From: Rhytidiadelphus loreus
Taxonomy: Eukaryota; Streptophyta; Bryopsida; Hypnales; Hylocomiaceae
DNA: 64,000 nucleotides
Reading direction: 5' to 3'
Assembly (NCBI GenBank): GCA_947034895.1
Contig: OX344765.1
Location: forward strand, 39,871,001-39,935,000
This document shows, one piece after another, positions 24,755 through 35,890 of the stretch. A program made the position numbers and the translations under genes. How positions within the stretch are numbered: position 1 is the stretch's first letter; each line of letters opens with the position of its first letter. Under the pieces are notes generated by a model that made no database searches, was not told the origin of the DNA, and worked only from the letters and a program-made list of their open reading frames with translations.

Positions 24755-25080
24755 TAGTCGGCCGTCTGCGTCGACCACGCCGTCCGCCTGTCCGCGATGG
24801 CCGTCCGCGCCATCCGTGCCGTTCGCCCGTCTGCGATGGCTGTCCGCGCCGACTGCGCCGTCCGCCCGTCCGCGTCGACCACGCCGTCCGCTTGTCCGCG
24901 ATGGCCGTCCGCGCCGCCCGCGCCGTCCGCCCGTCCGCTTGCCCATGCCGACCACCCGTCTGCACTGTCTGAACGTCCAACAGGTGCTGTCCGATGTTCG
25001 CCGTCCACATCGTCCGCGCGTCCGAAAAATCTGGACGTCCGAACATCCGGACGTCCGAAAAATGGACGTGATTTTGCCCT
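24755..25080 (-). repeat. Right subterminal GC-rich array
   Basis: Many GCCGTCCGC / CGTCCGCGATGGCCGTCCGC units, followed by GGACGTCCGAAAAAT phrases close to the right end. Different in detail from the left array but built on the same GTCCG core. Confidence 0.7.
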
Positions 25081-25112
25081 GGACGTTGCAATTCGTGAAC
25101 CCTGGTTGAAAA

Positions 25113-27526
25113 CCCTCAAAATGTCAAATGTGACAAAACTTTGGGAGTACTCCCTAGTATGCAACTCTTCTATTATATGGCACTAATTATGATCACTTAT
25201 AATGCATTTTAGGATCATTGTAAGAAACACCTAATGTTTTTGTTTCAAAATAGCCTATGTTAGTTGAGTATTGTGATTTTTGGGATAAATTTGATTAAAT
25301 GAAATTAAAAATGGATAATTTATAAAACATTCATAACAATATATGTAGAAAAAAAATTCAAGCCTAGAAAATTTTATCTCTAAAAGTTATGCACAAAGAA
25401 AGAGCAATGGAAAATGCCAAGAAAATAATTAGATACTTTGATGTTCAATTTTTATAAAATAGTATTATTATTTTTTTAAATCAATTAACAATTGTCCATT
25501 TTTCCTAACTTGAAGATGTTCATTTTCAACCATTTGCATCTTTGGGAAAAAAAATTGTGTTCTTTGCATGTGGAAGGTAGACATTTTATTGTTTTTATAA
25601 AATATCTTTTTGAGCTTGTGTAACTTAGTAGAAATCCTCCTCTTCCAATTTTGACCTTTAAATTCACATTTTTGGCTTGAAAAATGCACTAAAACCTTCC
25701 TAAATGGAAAACGTAGACATCTAATTGGGATCTATTTAAAATAGTAAAATTTTTTAAATTTTTTTAGAAAATCACTCAATTTCTATAACTACCATATGTG
25801 CCTTTATTTCAAATTTCATAAAAAACTAATATATGACACAAAATTTATGAGCAAAAAACCACATGTCCTAGGCCAAAGGGACAAAAAAAGGCAAGTGTTT
25901 CTTGCATTCATCCTTTAGTCCAATTTCAAAGGATATAATTTGTTTTAATGTAGAAAAGCTCTTGTAGCCCTTTCAACAAGGAAACCAAAAATGTAATTAT
26001 ATATATGAAATGGATAGTCCTTGAGGACAATAATAGCATTAAAAATATAATTATATGAATATTTTTAATACATGTATCATAGGCCAAGCTACCCAACTTT
26101 GAGAGCTTTTTAATAAAAATTTAAGATTTTTTATTATGAATTGGAATTGGAATTGGAAGAATTTTTTTGTGACAATTTCTTAAAATTATACACAGGTAAT
26201 TTGAATTCTTCATATATATTGAGAAGTTTATTTTAATAAATATGCAACCTAACATTTTCTACATCTCATTTTATTTCATTTGGTCTTCACCTAATTAATT
26301 GGTCCTTTTAATTTGATATAATTTTTACAAGACTGTCCTCTAAGTTGTTATAATACCAATGATTCAATAGTATAATATAAGAATTGTATACCTAAGGGAG
26401 TACTAATCCACAATCATTTTATTTCTATTTATAGAAAATGCCAAAAATGATAAAACCACATTTTCCTTGTGCAACCAGTAAAACCTTCATGGCACTCCAA
26501 ATAGAATTCTAAAATTTATGTACCTAAATCCAAATTTCCAATTAGTGTGTGATATAAAATAATGCAAGTGATTCTTGTAAAGATGACTTAATTCCTAAAT
26601 GCATTTGATGTTTTTAGGCCCAAAACTACTTCAAAGTACTCAAACCCAAAGTGAGGCTAAAATCTTCATCTATATTTATTCATTAACAAATCCAACCTTA
26701 TGATCTTTTAGTTAACTTCTTAGAGGACACACTTCTAAAGTTTTAGAATGAGAAACCTTACCAATTGCAAGATCAAGTCACTTGGATTTCAAAAAGAAGT
26801 ATTTTGAATTCTTTCCAAATGGTTAAATTTCATCTTTTGAACTTCTTACACAAAAGTGTAAATATCCTACAAGTCTTATTACCCTCCATAATATGTTGAA
26901 GAAATAAGTTGAAAATACATATAAAGAAATTCAACTAAGGAATATTTCATATTCATGCTTGAAAAAAATAGGAAGTAGAAAGAAGTAGAGATTGATTTAA
27001 GATACTAAATTGCGAAGAATTTAGTTATAGAATTGAAAAATGCCAATCCCAATGGTTGTAATGTTGTAGTAAACAATCTACACTCAATGTTTTTACTTTG
27101 TTTCTAAAATATTGAAAATTGAATTAAATAAAGGACTTCAAAGTTTATTTTAGAGTAGAGATTCTATAACTGCCTTGCAAACTAAAACTCTTCATAACTT
27201 TCATTTCATTAATCAAAATGAATTGATTCAAAAAGCTTTTCATGTATATATAAATCTTGAAAATCAATTTCATATTTTGATTTCTTAAAAAAGTGATTTA
27301 TTCTTGAGGTACTTAGATTGCCTATTGAGCAATAAAAACTATATATTATGCAATACCTTTTAAGCCATGTAGTCAAAAATTATGAAAGTTGTTGTGCCTT
27401 AAAGTTACTCCTTAGGCAAATGTTGAGTGATAATAAAATAAAATAAAATAACATTTGCCCAAAATCACTACTATATGTTGCCAAAAATCAATGTTTGATC
27501 CTTTAGGGGTTAATGTCATTACATGA
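25113..27526. other. AT-rich intergenic DNA, nothing recognised
   Basis: Low-complexity A/T-rich sequence without supported open frames, inverted repeats or gene signals. Confidence 0.55.
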
Positions 27527-27540
27527 TTTTCTGCAGTAGT

Positions 27541-27628
27541 TAAAGGCTGCGAGTTCCCTGATGTTCCCTTGTGTCGGGAACTTTGCCATGTAGCCCGCTG
27601 ACGTGGTTGAGAGACGACCACGTCAGCA

Positions 27629-27671
<43 letters not shown>

Positions 27672-27798
27672 TTTTTAATTTTTTTTTTTTAAAATTATTT
27701 TTATTATTATTTATCTAGACCGCACAAGCTAGTTCCCAGCAACGGGAACCAGCCTGAAACGGCCCTCTCGAAGGCCTAATTCTCATCTAATGGGTTTT
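27541..27798. mobile_element. Second member of the 16.8-kb miniature-element family
   Basis: Shares GCGAGTTCCC, AAACGGCCCTC and the end CTAATGGGTTTTGAG with the element at 16832-17120. It holds an 11-bp palindrome GCTGACGTGGT (27597-27607) pairing with ACCACGTCAGC (27617-27627), followed by a long (AT)n and T-rich tract. The left terminus is missing or too diverged to see, so this copy is probably truncated. Confidence 0.6.
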
Positions 27799-28370
27799 GA
27801 GATGAAAAGCTTCTCTCAAAGGATGCTAAGCTAGTCAAAGTGTCATCATAGCTTGCTACAATTTAGTTATGTGAAGATATTTTCCAATATAATCCACATC
27901 AAGAGAATAAAATGTCTAAACTTGGTGCATTTTGAAGCCCTTACGTGACATATCAATGGGGGCCATAAAACTTTGAAGTTATGATTTAAACCTCATTTAT
28001 AAGAAATTTATCCTTCAATACAAAAGTGCTCAATAAAACTCCCATTAGGAGAGGAGTGGGGCCACTACAAGGCCTCTTCTGTCTCAGCAAATCACTGTAG
28101 TGCATGGGGCACAACAAGAGGCGGGCAGAGCTCATTTGAATCTGGACCGTTAAATCTCGTGCATCCATCGGCGGGGGTGGAAAATTTTGAATGAGCAGCC
28201 CGTGCACTGCAATACTTTCCCCCCAAGCCCTGTCAATGTCTCCTTCATCACTCCCGCCTTTCTTGTCAATTTCAAATCTCGTTCCATTTTTGCATTGTGT
28301 TTAATTGACAATACTGACCTGCCAATTTGCATTGAGATGCCTCAGTTTTTCGTCAGTAAAGCTTGTCCGT

Positions 28371-29880
28371 ATGAAGCTTCCTGTTTCTAGCAGTGATATT
28401 CCTGTAGCAATGGAGAAATATAAGCTTACAGCTTCTATAGACCGCAAGTACGCGCCTGTAATTAACCATTCTCGTCCAATCCATGAGCAAACTCCGAAAG
28501 CTGTTTTCCCTCATCTTCGTGAACAGGGCCAAACTAATATAGATTTGTGGACGGACGGTTTACTCTACCCTCATGATTTGGAGTCTAAAAAACGACCTAG
28601 TTTTCGATCAGTTAGTAGCTTGCTCCAATTTGTAGGTGATGGTAGAAACGGATTGCTTGGATACATTGAAAAACTTAGCCAATCGGATTCTTCTATTCAA
28701 TTTCGTTTGCAAAATGCTGAGAGAGAGGTTCAATCCACGAGAGAACAATTACAAGTACTTGTGCATAGTACAGCTGAGAAAGACAGGCTTCTTCGATTCA
28801 ATCAGATAGAGATGCAATCACGTGACTGTTTAGCCCAAGCGAACCGTGAATCATTATTGGTCAGTAGTGCATTATCAGATGAGGTGAAACACCTTAAATT
28901 GCAAAATGAACGTCTAATGAGTTGCATAAGTGAGCTGAATGGAAGAGTTGAACACGAAAGTGAAGAACGCTTGCATTTTGAAATCGAAATGTGGATCGAA
29001 ATAGAGACGTTGAAGGAGTCTCATGAAAAAAGATTATCTAAGATTGTTTCTGATCTGAAACGCACGCGAGCCACATTAAAACGACGAGAGATCCGTTTAG
29101 AAAAGCTAGTGAAAACTCCGATGGGATACCGTAGTATTGTGAGGTGCAGAAAAGATTTGTCACAATTGCAGCCTACAGGAGGACATGCAAAGCGTCAAAT
29201 GCGACTAGCTCGTAGTATCATTGTCCCTGCTACAGTGAGTAGTATTCAATCGTTGAATAGAGAGAACGGCTCTAAATATCATTTGTGTGGTTCTAAAGAA
29301 ATCCAAGTTCAGACCGGAAAAGTCCTCGCATCAATGCTGTCGCAAATTGAAGTCTCTGCAGTATGTGAGGAGCCAAAACTAGATTCAGTTGGTGTAAAAA
29401 TAGCGAACAAATATCTTGGCAAGATTGGTGAGTTGATCAGGCCAAATGATATCTTAGAAACATGTGATCGAAACATGATTTCACATAGCGGCTACAATGC
29501 TTTCTACAAGCGATTCAAGACTTGCCGCTCAAATGGCTGGACGGGGCATTCGTATCAATTGTCTACCAAATCCATGGCAAGTTGCATGTGCACGGAAGAT
29601 GCTCAACTTCAAACTCGATGAATACGTTGGGAATTATTACTCTTTGCACGAGACTCTCATGGTTCCAGCAAGTAAAAAGTCAGCCTCAAAGGATCCAGTG
29701 AAGGTTGCACTTGACGATATGAATTCCTTCTTCTGTGATGTGGAACAAGTACAAAGGACGATGGTGCACTTGTACGGCGTCACATTGCAAGGTAAGTTTT
29801 CCTTGCAAGGCAAGAAAAAAAAAATCGAAAAAATCGAAAAAAGTTACAAGAAAGTCAATATCCTCGAGACGCCATTCTGA
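28371..29880 (+). CDS. Coiled-coil protein of unknown function, reading frame broken
   Basis: The main frame runs from Met at 28371 to a stop at 29619-29621 (416 codons; an in-frame Met at 28305 would extend it). Residues about 98-255 are a long heptad-like, Glu/Lys/Arg/Leu-rich coiled coil (IEKLSQSD, EVKHLKLQNERL, LKRTRATLKRREIRLEKL). Near 29518-29520 the protein-like reading moves to the +1 frame, which stays open to 29880 and contains INCLPNPWQVACARKML, NSFFCDVEQVQRTMVHLYGV and a Lys-rich tail. One extra base at this point would explain the break: a pseudogene, a sequence error or an allele. A GTAAGT at 29792 could be a splice donor, but no matching acceptor is convincing. I do not recognise the family. 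It may be of mobile-element origin, since the C-terminal block looks like a compact conserved domain. It converges on the BAH-type gene, whose stop lies 38 bp beyond. Confidence 0.5.
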
Positions 29881-29918
29881 CGATGCAGACGCACAGACGC
29901 GATTCAGAGTTCTTCATT

Positions 29919-32394
29919 CTAAAATTGTAAACTGATTCCAATACCTCTTTGTTGTTGATCCAGTGTTCGGGACGCTCCCCAATGTACTCTTCTTTGGGAG
30001 AATGTGCAGACTAAAATTGCACGAGCAAGGGAGTAATACAGCTTTGTGAGAATTGAAAATACCTGAGCATATGCTGATTAGATGACGTTGTGTAAGCTCG
30101 ATGCCGCATGAGGTGCTCCTTTGGAAGTGATACGAGAATCCTTCTGTGGTGACGACCATTGCAGATTCGTACAGGAACGTGGGTGAACTTGCAGTTGGGT
30201 CATGATCTCTTGGGTAGTGAGTAGATTGCAGCAGCTCAAGAATGTCAAACTTGTTTCTAAAATAGCAGAGGGAAGAGAGATGCATCCATAGAAATCAAAC
30301 GAAAATTGTCATGTTCTGAGGAGGAAAAAACCTTACCTCAAGGATCAGCTGTTCAGTGTACAAGATGATCAGACGTTCAGTGTACGCTAAAAATCAAAAT
30401 TCCCAACAGTCTTGATTTTGAGCAAATTGACTCAAATTTTCCTAGAATCAAGCAAATCGAGATCAACGAGGATAACATTTCAACCCTGATCAAGAAGCTG
30501 GATAATGAGATGAAATTCCGTCTTACAACCCCAATCCAATCAAAAGAAAACACGTTCAAACAAACACACACTTGGACTCAGATTAGCAATTTCAAAAATA
30601 AGGGTTCCTCTGGTCATTAGTACCAGAGACAACATGTCCATAATCACCCTGCACCACTTGTATCTTGTTCAGTACCAAGCCAGAGATAATAGGTGAACAT
30701 GTCCATAATCACCCAGGTCGTTGCACTATTTGTAGCTTCTTCGGTGGTGCACAATTCAATGCCGTAACATTCTTTTCGTGTCTAGGATTAATCTTGGATC
30801 CTACACCATCACAAATTAGGTGAATGTCAAAGTCATAATTGACACCAAACTGAATTTGTATCTCTAGTCGAATTTCATGAATTGACCATGATGATCCTAC
30901 TTCTAAGCTCTGAGTGCTATTGTCTAACCCACATTCCAAAGTGACTGTCTCCACCGGGTCATATTGATCGAGGGCTTCCCAGGTTTTGTTTTGAAGCATT
31001 CTATGTCTTCTGTAGACAAAGTTTGTGTACAAAGTAGAACGTGAAATATGGTATCTAAACCTCATAGACTCTAGAGGTATGGAAGTCTTCAAAAAATCTC
31101 GATCTTGTAGCTTCGTCACCTTCTGGTTCCATCCCTTGTCCATCAACGATGCACATAATTCTTCATCCACCTATTTGAATATAAACATTTGGTTTGATCT
31201 ATGCATGTTGGTACTAACATGAAAAAGGTCTACAAATACCCCTATTGGCATGAACCAACTCAAGTGAGTTTGTTTGCTACCAATTGTTGGCCGCATGGAA
31301 TTAAGAAAATCCAACCGCAATTTGCTGCGAAATGATTCTGTAGTTGCCATATCTGGCAAAGGCCAGTCAGGGGAATCAAAAGAGGGAAGAGGTATGGGTT
31401 TAAGTGTTCCAAATTCAGTCGGGGCACGCTTGGGCTTATAAGAAGCATTGCAAAAGAACACACTGTCATGCAGGAGCTCTGCATGAGATCGATTGCCACG
31501 AGTGAGTTCTCCAACCTCTGCATGCATGACGACGATGACCCCCATAATGCTTTGGGGATGCACCCAGTCTCGGTAGTCAGAGAGGTACAAATCTGTAAAC
31601 AATAAAGAATTTAGAAATAGAACAACATTGATTTGATTTCTTTGAACAAAGAAAGAATGGAAGAGCAAACCAGCCAATTAGCGGTACAAGAAAGAGCTAG
31701 AAACAACCTCTTTGTTACAAGTTTGATGTCTGTAATCATACTAAAATTTAAACCCATGGCTAGGGTACAGAAGACATACCAAGACAGATCAGACTCAAAA
31801 CTCAGATCAGATCAGACTCGACTCAACCACAACGCTCTCCAACCTCGAAGGTCTAGTTCAGATTTATTATCTTCGGGATTTTCAAGTCTTAAACCCAGTA
31901 AAGAACATTCAAATGCTCAAGCATCTATATCAAATCTTGTACAAGCATTTGCTTCAACAACTCTTTCTGTAACGTCACCATTTCAACAGCTTGGTGGAAA
32001 CCCTAATCATGAACTACACAAGAACATGCACAAATCGTGAAAACGTGAACTGGAGACACTAAGGAGTTTAGTACATACAATTACACTGAGCTCCCAAAAG
32101 CGGTACTGCTGGATCAAGGTCAAGCTGTCGGAACATGTAGGCGTGTTGCACACGAACACCAGAAAGCGCTCCACCTGTCATTCTGAATTGGACAATCTTT
32201 GCTTTGTATGCACCAACCACACTCGTGAAACCATGCTTTTTTGCATCCTTCCCGTGCCCACTTCTCTTCTCTGGCATCAGTGTGACCCACGAATTTACCT
32301 CTACTTTGGTCGGAATATCGTTTCCATCACTATCTTTTGTAATGTATAGAAGAACAGATTGAACCGAACTGCGAGGACTCATCTTTGGCAACAT
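29919..32394 (-). CDS. BAH-domain-like protein, five exons
   Basis: Exons on the minus strand: 32394-32085, 31592-31240, 31170-30713, 30256-30063 and 30010-29919. All junctions are GT-AG with matching phases (1, 0, 2, 1), giving 468 residues. The first two exons fit a bromo-adjacent homology (BAH) fold, a chromatin-protein interaction module: KVEVNSWVTLMPE, then YKAKIVQFRMT, YMFRQLDL, YLYLSDYRDWVHPQSIMGVI and DSVFFCNASYKP, in the order strand, strand, acidic/aromatic linker, S-x-x-G and FFC. Exon 3 ends with a segment (VTLECGL…SWSIHEIRLEIQIQFG…KKLQIVQRP) that resembles a ubiquitin-like beta-grasp. No PHD finger, bromodomain or methyltransferase motif is visible, unlike most known plant BAH proteins. 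A shorter form ending at a stop just inside intron 3 (30709) is possible. The domain assignment is from pattern recognition only. Confidence 0.6.
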
Positions 32395-32639
32395 CTACAA
32401 CAACACAAAGCAGAAAAGCACGATACGGCCGAGGCAAAAAAAAATCAAGCTTGAAGGTACGGAAACCGAGTAGCCAGGGAAGTGCCAAACTTCGCGCGCA
32501 AAGCCCTTTTGGATGTCATGCACAGCTGCACGATGATCGTCGAGCTGTCTTGTACTTTTTCATTCACGGGCAGATCCAGGATAAAGAATCGGGCAGGTTG
32601 TGGTTCTCAAGGCCTTGAAGAGGGCCCATTCCTTGCCTA

Positions 32640-34120
32640 ATGCAACCTATAATCAAATAATAGTATAGAAATTTGTTGGATTGGCAACAATAGGGATAGG
32701 ATGAAATAGCTTAATTGCATTCACAATCTTCTAATTTAGAAATATCTCTTGCAATCAATCAAGCACCTTGGTCACATAGACGAATGTGCTTATTTATTAC
32801 AAACGGAGGCCACCATCAACTTCAAATTTTGTTGCATAGAATGATAGAATGATATATAGTGTAATTATGATGTAGGCAATGAGAGTTCATCATTTCTATG
32901 GAATTTTAGAAGCCAACTAATTTCTCAACCCTTTAGATTTCTAGTAGCTATAAAGTGTATTTCATATCCAATGGTAAGGAATTTGTCATCCAACGATTTT
33001 TTTACTCAAATTTTAGAAAAGAATTTTCTTAGCTAATATCATCAATCGTAGGACATAGCCTTCATTAGTCTATAACCAAGGTACGCTACCAAAAATGATT
33101 AGATTCCATGGACACTTTTAGTCCTCATTCTCCTTATTGGATTATATAAGATATTGGAGAATGGGTACAATCAATTGATTTACTACAATAGTGAACTAGT
33201 AAACAAATTAGCTCAAAATGTATCAAATATAATAATTTTTTACAATTTATTAATGAATATGGAACCTCCTACAAACATAACTATGAAGAATTTAAGGGCG
33301 GTATAGACATTAGACAAGATCTTAATTTATGCTAGCCTATTAAAATGGTTGGAGTCACTTCTCTATCTTCAAGGGTGTGGCAATTTAGGTTGATAATTTT
33401 GGAAAAACTTAAAAGCAGTGGACATGTTGAGCGACATGTATAATGTATTAGAAAAAAATGGGGCCTATTGAGGGCCATTTGACTTCAGCTAGTAGTGCAA
33501 AATAATACAACAAAAGGGTATAAAATAAAAATAAAAATATTAAAAAAATTATTGTTTATTTATTTTTATTTCATTATATTTGCACAATTGGCCAAAATCA
33601 AACAACCCTCAATAAGCGGCACAAGCCCCAAATTTTCTTTATAATCATTGACATTGGATTTTTTTATGCACGATTTTTCACCATTAGGCTACAACCAATG
33701 AACCAAAAGATGGAATCTATTTATTGTAACGAAAATTTTCATATATTTTAGTCAAAATAGCTACACTAAATAGTGAAATTAGGTTGCCTTAACAATTAGG
33801 TTGCCTTACTTCAAGAAAATCACTTTACAAGCCAACCAATCAACAAATATGTCTATTGTTTTTTCTGTTTGTACACATAGAGGTTCATAAGTCCCACATG
33901 CATAAATTTTTAATTCAAAAAAGTAGTAAATTCTTGTAAAGAAACAATACATATTTATATAGTGTAGAATGTTGAGAAATTAGTGTGGGGCACCCTAATT
34001 TCACTATTTAGTGTAGTTTATTGTTGTATTTTAAGACCAGTAGCCAAATTTAACCTCCGTAACATGTGAATATCACGTGAGTATTGAAGAAATTGTTGGG
34101 TAGTACTTCTCAAAGTACAA
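32640..34120. other. AT-rich intergenic DNA, nothing recognised
   Basis: No supported open frames or repeats with clear borders. Confidence 0.5.
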
Positions 34121-34129
34121 AAAAGCACT

Positions 34130-34370
34130 GGTCATCGATCTCGGATGGAGCCCGCCCGGAGACCCCATCAGAGTCCCTCCGGTCGCGCGCATGTCGGCGT
34201 CTTCCTCGCGACTGCGCGTCGTCTCATCTTTTCAGTTGCAGCCAAGCTCGCCCGTCCCGAATCCCCGGATCTAGCCAGGCTCACTGCAGCACTCCGTCCG
34301 TGCAACTCGCCTAGGGAATTTCGACCTCAGCAACTGTTAACCTCGTAGCGCTCCGAAGTCCAAACTCTGG
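34130..34370. other. GC-rich island of unknown role
   Basis: Abruptly GC-rich sequence with many CpG, open in two plus-strand frames with Arg/Pro/Ser-rich translations that look like composition effects. It may be regulatory DNA or a fragment of a gene. Nothing identifies a product. Confidence 0.3.
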
Positions 34371-34584
34371 ATGATGAACAGAGAGATTCCAAAGGGCTTT
34401 ATTGACCGGAACGTCATTCATCCAAACCAAGGCTTGACTTTTGGAAAAACCACAGCTTTTCTGTATGATGAGCATGATGAAATTGAGGGAAATAATGTAT
34501 ATTTTCAGTAAGGATATACGGTAAGCAAAAATATGCAGAAATTCAAGAAATTAAGGGATTCACGTGGTAATAACTAATAAGGGG

Positions 34585-34887
34585 TTAAGCTTCGTGAGCC
34601 TCGGCGACGGGACTCAAACTGAAGGTTGAGTTGGAGGCAGCTAGAAAGCGTCCCCGACGAACGAATCCTCCCAGCTGGCCGGCTTGATGTAGGTCATGAG
34701 TCAATTCGATCAGGTGTTGATCAGTTCCCTTCTGAACTTTCCTGGAACTCATCTCGGCTTCTCGGCTTCTCGGCTGGTTAGATTCGGGGGATCGGAGCTT
34801 AACGATGATACATACCGTCTGCGATGCCGCAGGTGTTTGAGTTGGTTCTGGAGAGAGAGAGACAGTTGAGCGAATCGAATGCACCAC
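34585..34887 (-). CDS. Short open frame, unrecognised
   Basis: 100 codons on the minus strand. The second half (MSSRKVQKGTDQHLIELTH, LHQAGQLGGFVRRGRFLAAS) has protein-like composition; the first half is Ser/Pro/Thr-rich. An inner Met lies just before SSRKVQKG. There is a short tandem repeat AGCCGAGA in the DNA before it. It is divergent from the ABCG gene, and the plus strand here may instead be its 5' leader (a GTAAGT donor lies at about 34902). Either a small gene or coincidence. Confidence 0.25.
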   Translation of the reverse strand: MVHSIRSTVSLSPEPTQTPAASQTVCIIVKLRSPESNQPRSREAEMSSRKVQKGTDQHLIELTHDLHQAGQLGGFVRRGRFLAASNSTFSLSPVAEAHEA

Positions 34888-34899
34888 CGCGTTGGAGGA

Positions 34900-35890
34900 A
34901 GGTAAGTGACCGGAACTTCGATCTCCTTCGTTCCGTGGGTGGGATTTGCAATGCGTGACTGGGTTGTTGTCGGCGGGATCCTGTGTGAGTCTTTGTCCGG
35001 TTGGATGAGTCGTGGCGGGACAGGTCTGGTGTCACTTGCCTGATTTTCTACTCGCGGGGATCTGGGACCTCGACGACGCCTTCTCAGTTTTAATTCTCAT
35101 TCCAAATCTTCCTTCGACTCAGGCCCGGATTCAGGGTGAGCGAGCTAGCGAACTAGCGTTTGGGGCAAATTGGTTGCTTTTCGGAGCTGTGCTCAGTATA
35201 CATTGCTGCGCAGGTCGTGTATGATTCAGCAAGATTGAGTGGGACTCTACCGTAATCGATCTTTCGGACTCGGGATAGTACTCTGCAAGGGCGGTTCTGT
35301 GGAGTTCGTAGATTCACGGGGCGGGAAATACGGCGAGAGAAGAGGAACCATCCGTGTTGCAGTTGTGGTGCTGGCGACGACTTTCTAGGCTTTTTTTATT
35401 TCCACTGCACTGCAGCTGCGGGAAAGGGGGTTTAGCAAGGGAGACCTCCGGGACTGCACATCAACCCCGTCGCTGAGCCCATTTGCAGATTTCAATCCAT
35501 TTCGAAGCAAGGGAAGCAAGCATAGGGGTTTCTTTTGTCACTCACATTTTGGAATATGCCGTTACGTTCTTAGCATTGGGATCCAATCACCAGGGGCAGG
35601 CAGATAGGGGCTGCATTGAGTTAGAGCTTCCAGGTTCGCAATGGGGACTTCACTGCAAGACCGCAGATATACCAGTTCGCACAACAGGGTCAGAAGAGTT
35701 CTATGACCGAGAACAAAAAGGTGATCTTGCTTAGTGGGTCTCACGCTCATGGAATCCAGGACTTCTCGAGATGTACTAAGCGCAGGCTGCGACGATATCC
35801 ATGGCTCGGGTGGCATCAATGTGATTTAATTAGGGCGACGCAACTCCAGTTCCAATCGCTGACACCCACGACGCTTTTCCCAGAGTTGAC
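34900..35890 (+). promoter_or_regulatory. Probable promoter / 5' leader of the ABCG gene
   Basis: Higher GC than the surrounding intergenic DNA, with no open frame of recognisable product on either strand. A GTAAGT at about 34902 and several AG sites leave room for a spliced leader. No TATA box can be assigned with certainty. Confidence 0.3.

Larger units (their letters stand above)
19572..25104. mobile_element. 5.5-kb hAT-like non-autonomous foldback element
   Basis: Both ends read CAGGGTT inward (CAGGGTTGAC at 19572 and, on the other strand, CAGGGTTCAC from 25104). CAGGG-type short termini are common in hAT transposons. A perfect 8-bp direct repeat GTTGAAAA flanks the element (19564-19571 and 25105-25112), and 8 bp is the hAT target duplication length. 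Inside each end is a GC-rich array of GGACGGCC/GTCCG motifs, comparable to hAT subterminal repeats. Between these lie two long inverted arms (about 20338-21850 and 22855-24480) with directly repeated modules, around an AT-rich centre of about 1 kb. No transposase frame exists. All open frames across it are repeat by-products. Confidence 0.8.

Noticed and set aside
24732..25186. ORFs of 119-141 codons rich in Arg, Gly, Ala and Pro
   Set aside because: Products of the right subterminal GTCCG array; open in most frames because of composition.
31633..32040. Plus-strand ORF of 135 codons inside intron 1 of the BAH-like gene
   Set aside because: Antisense to a spliced gene, no recognisable domain; could be revisited with strand-specific RNA data.
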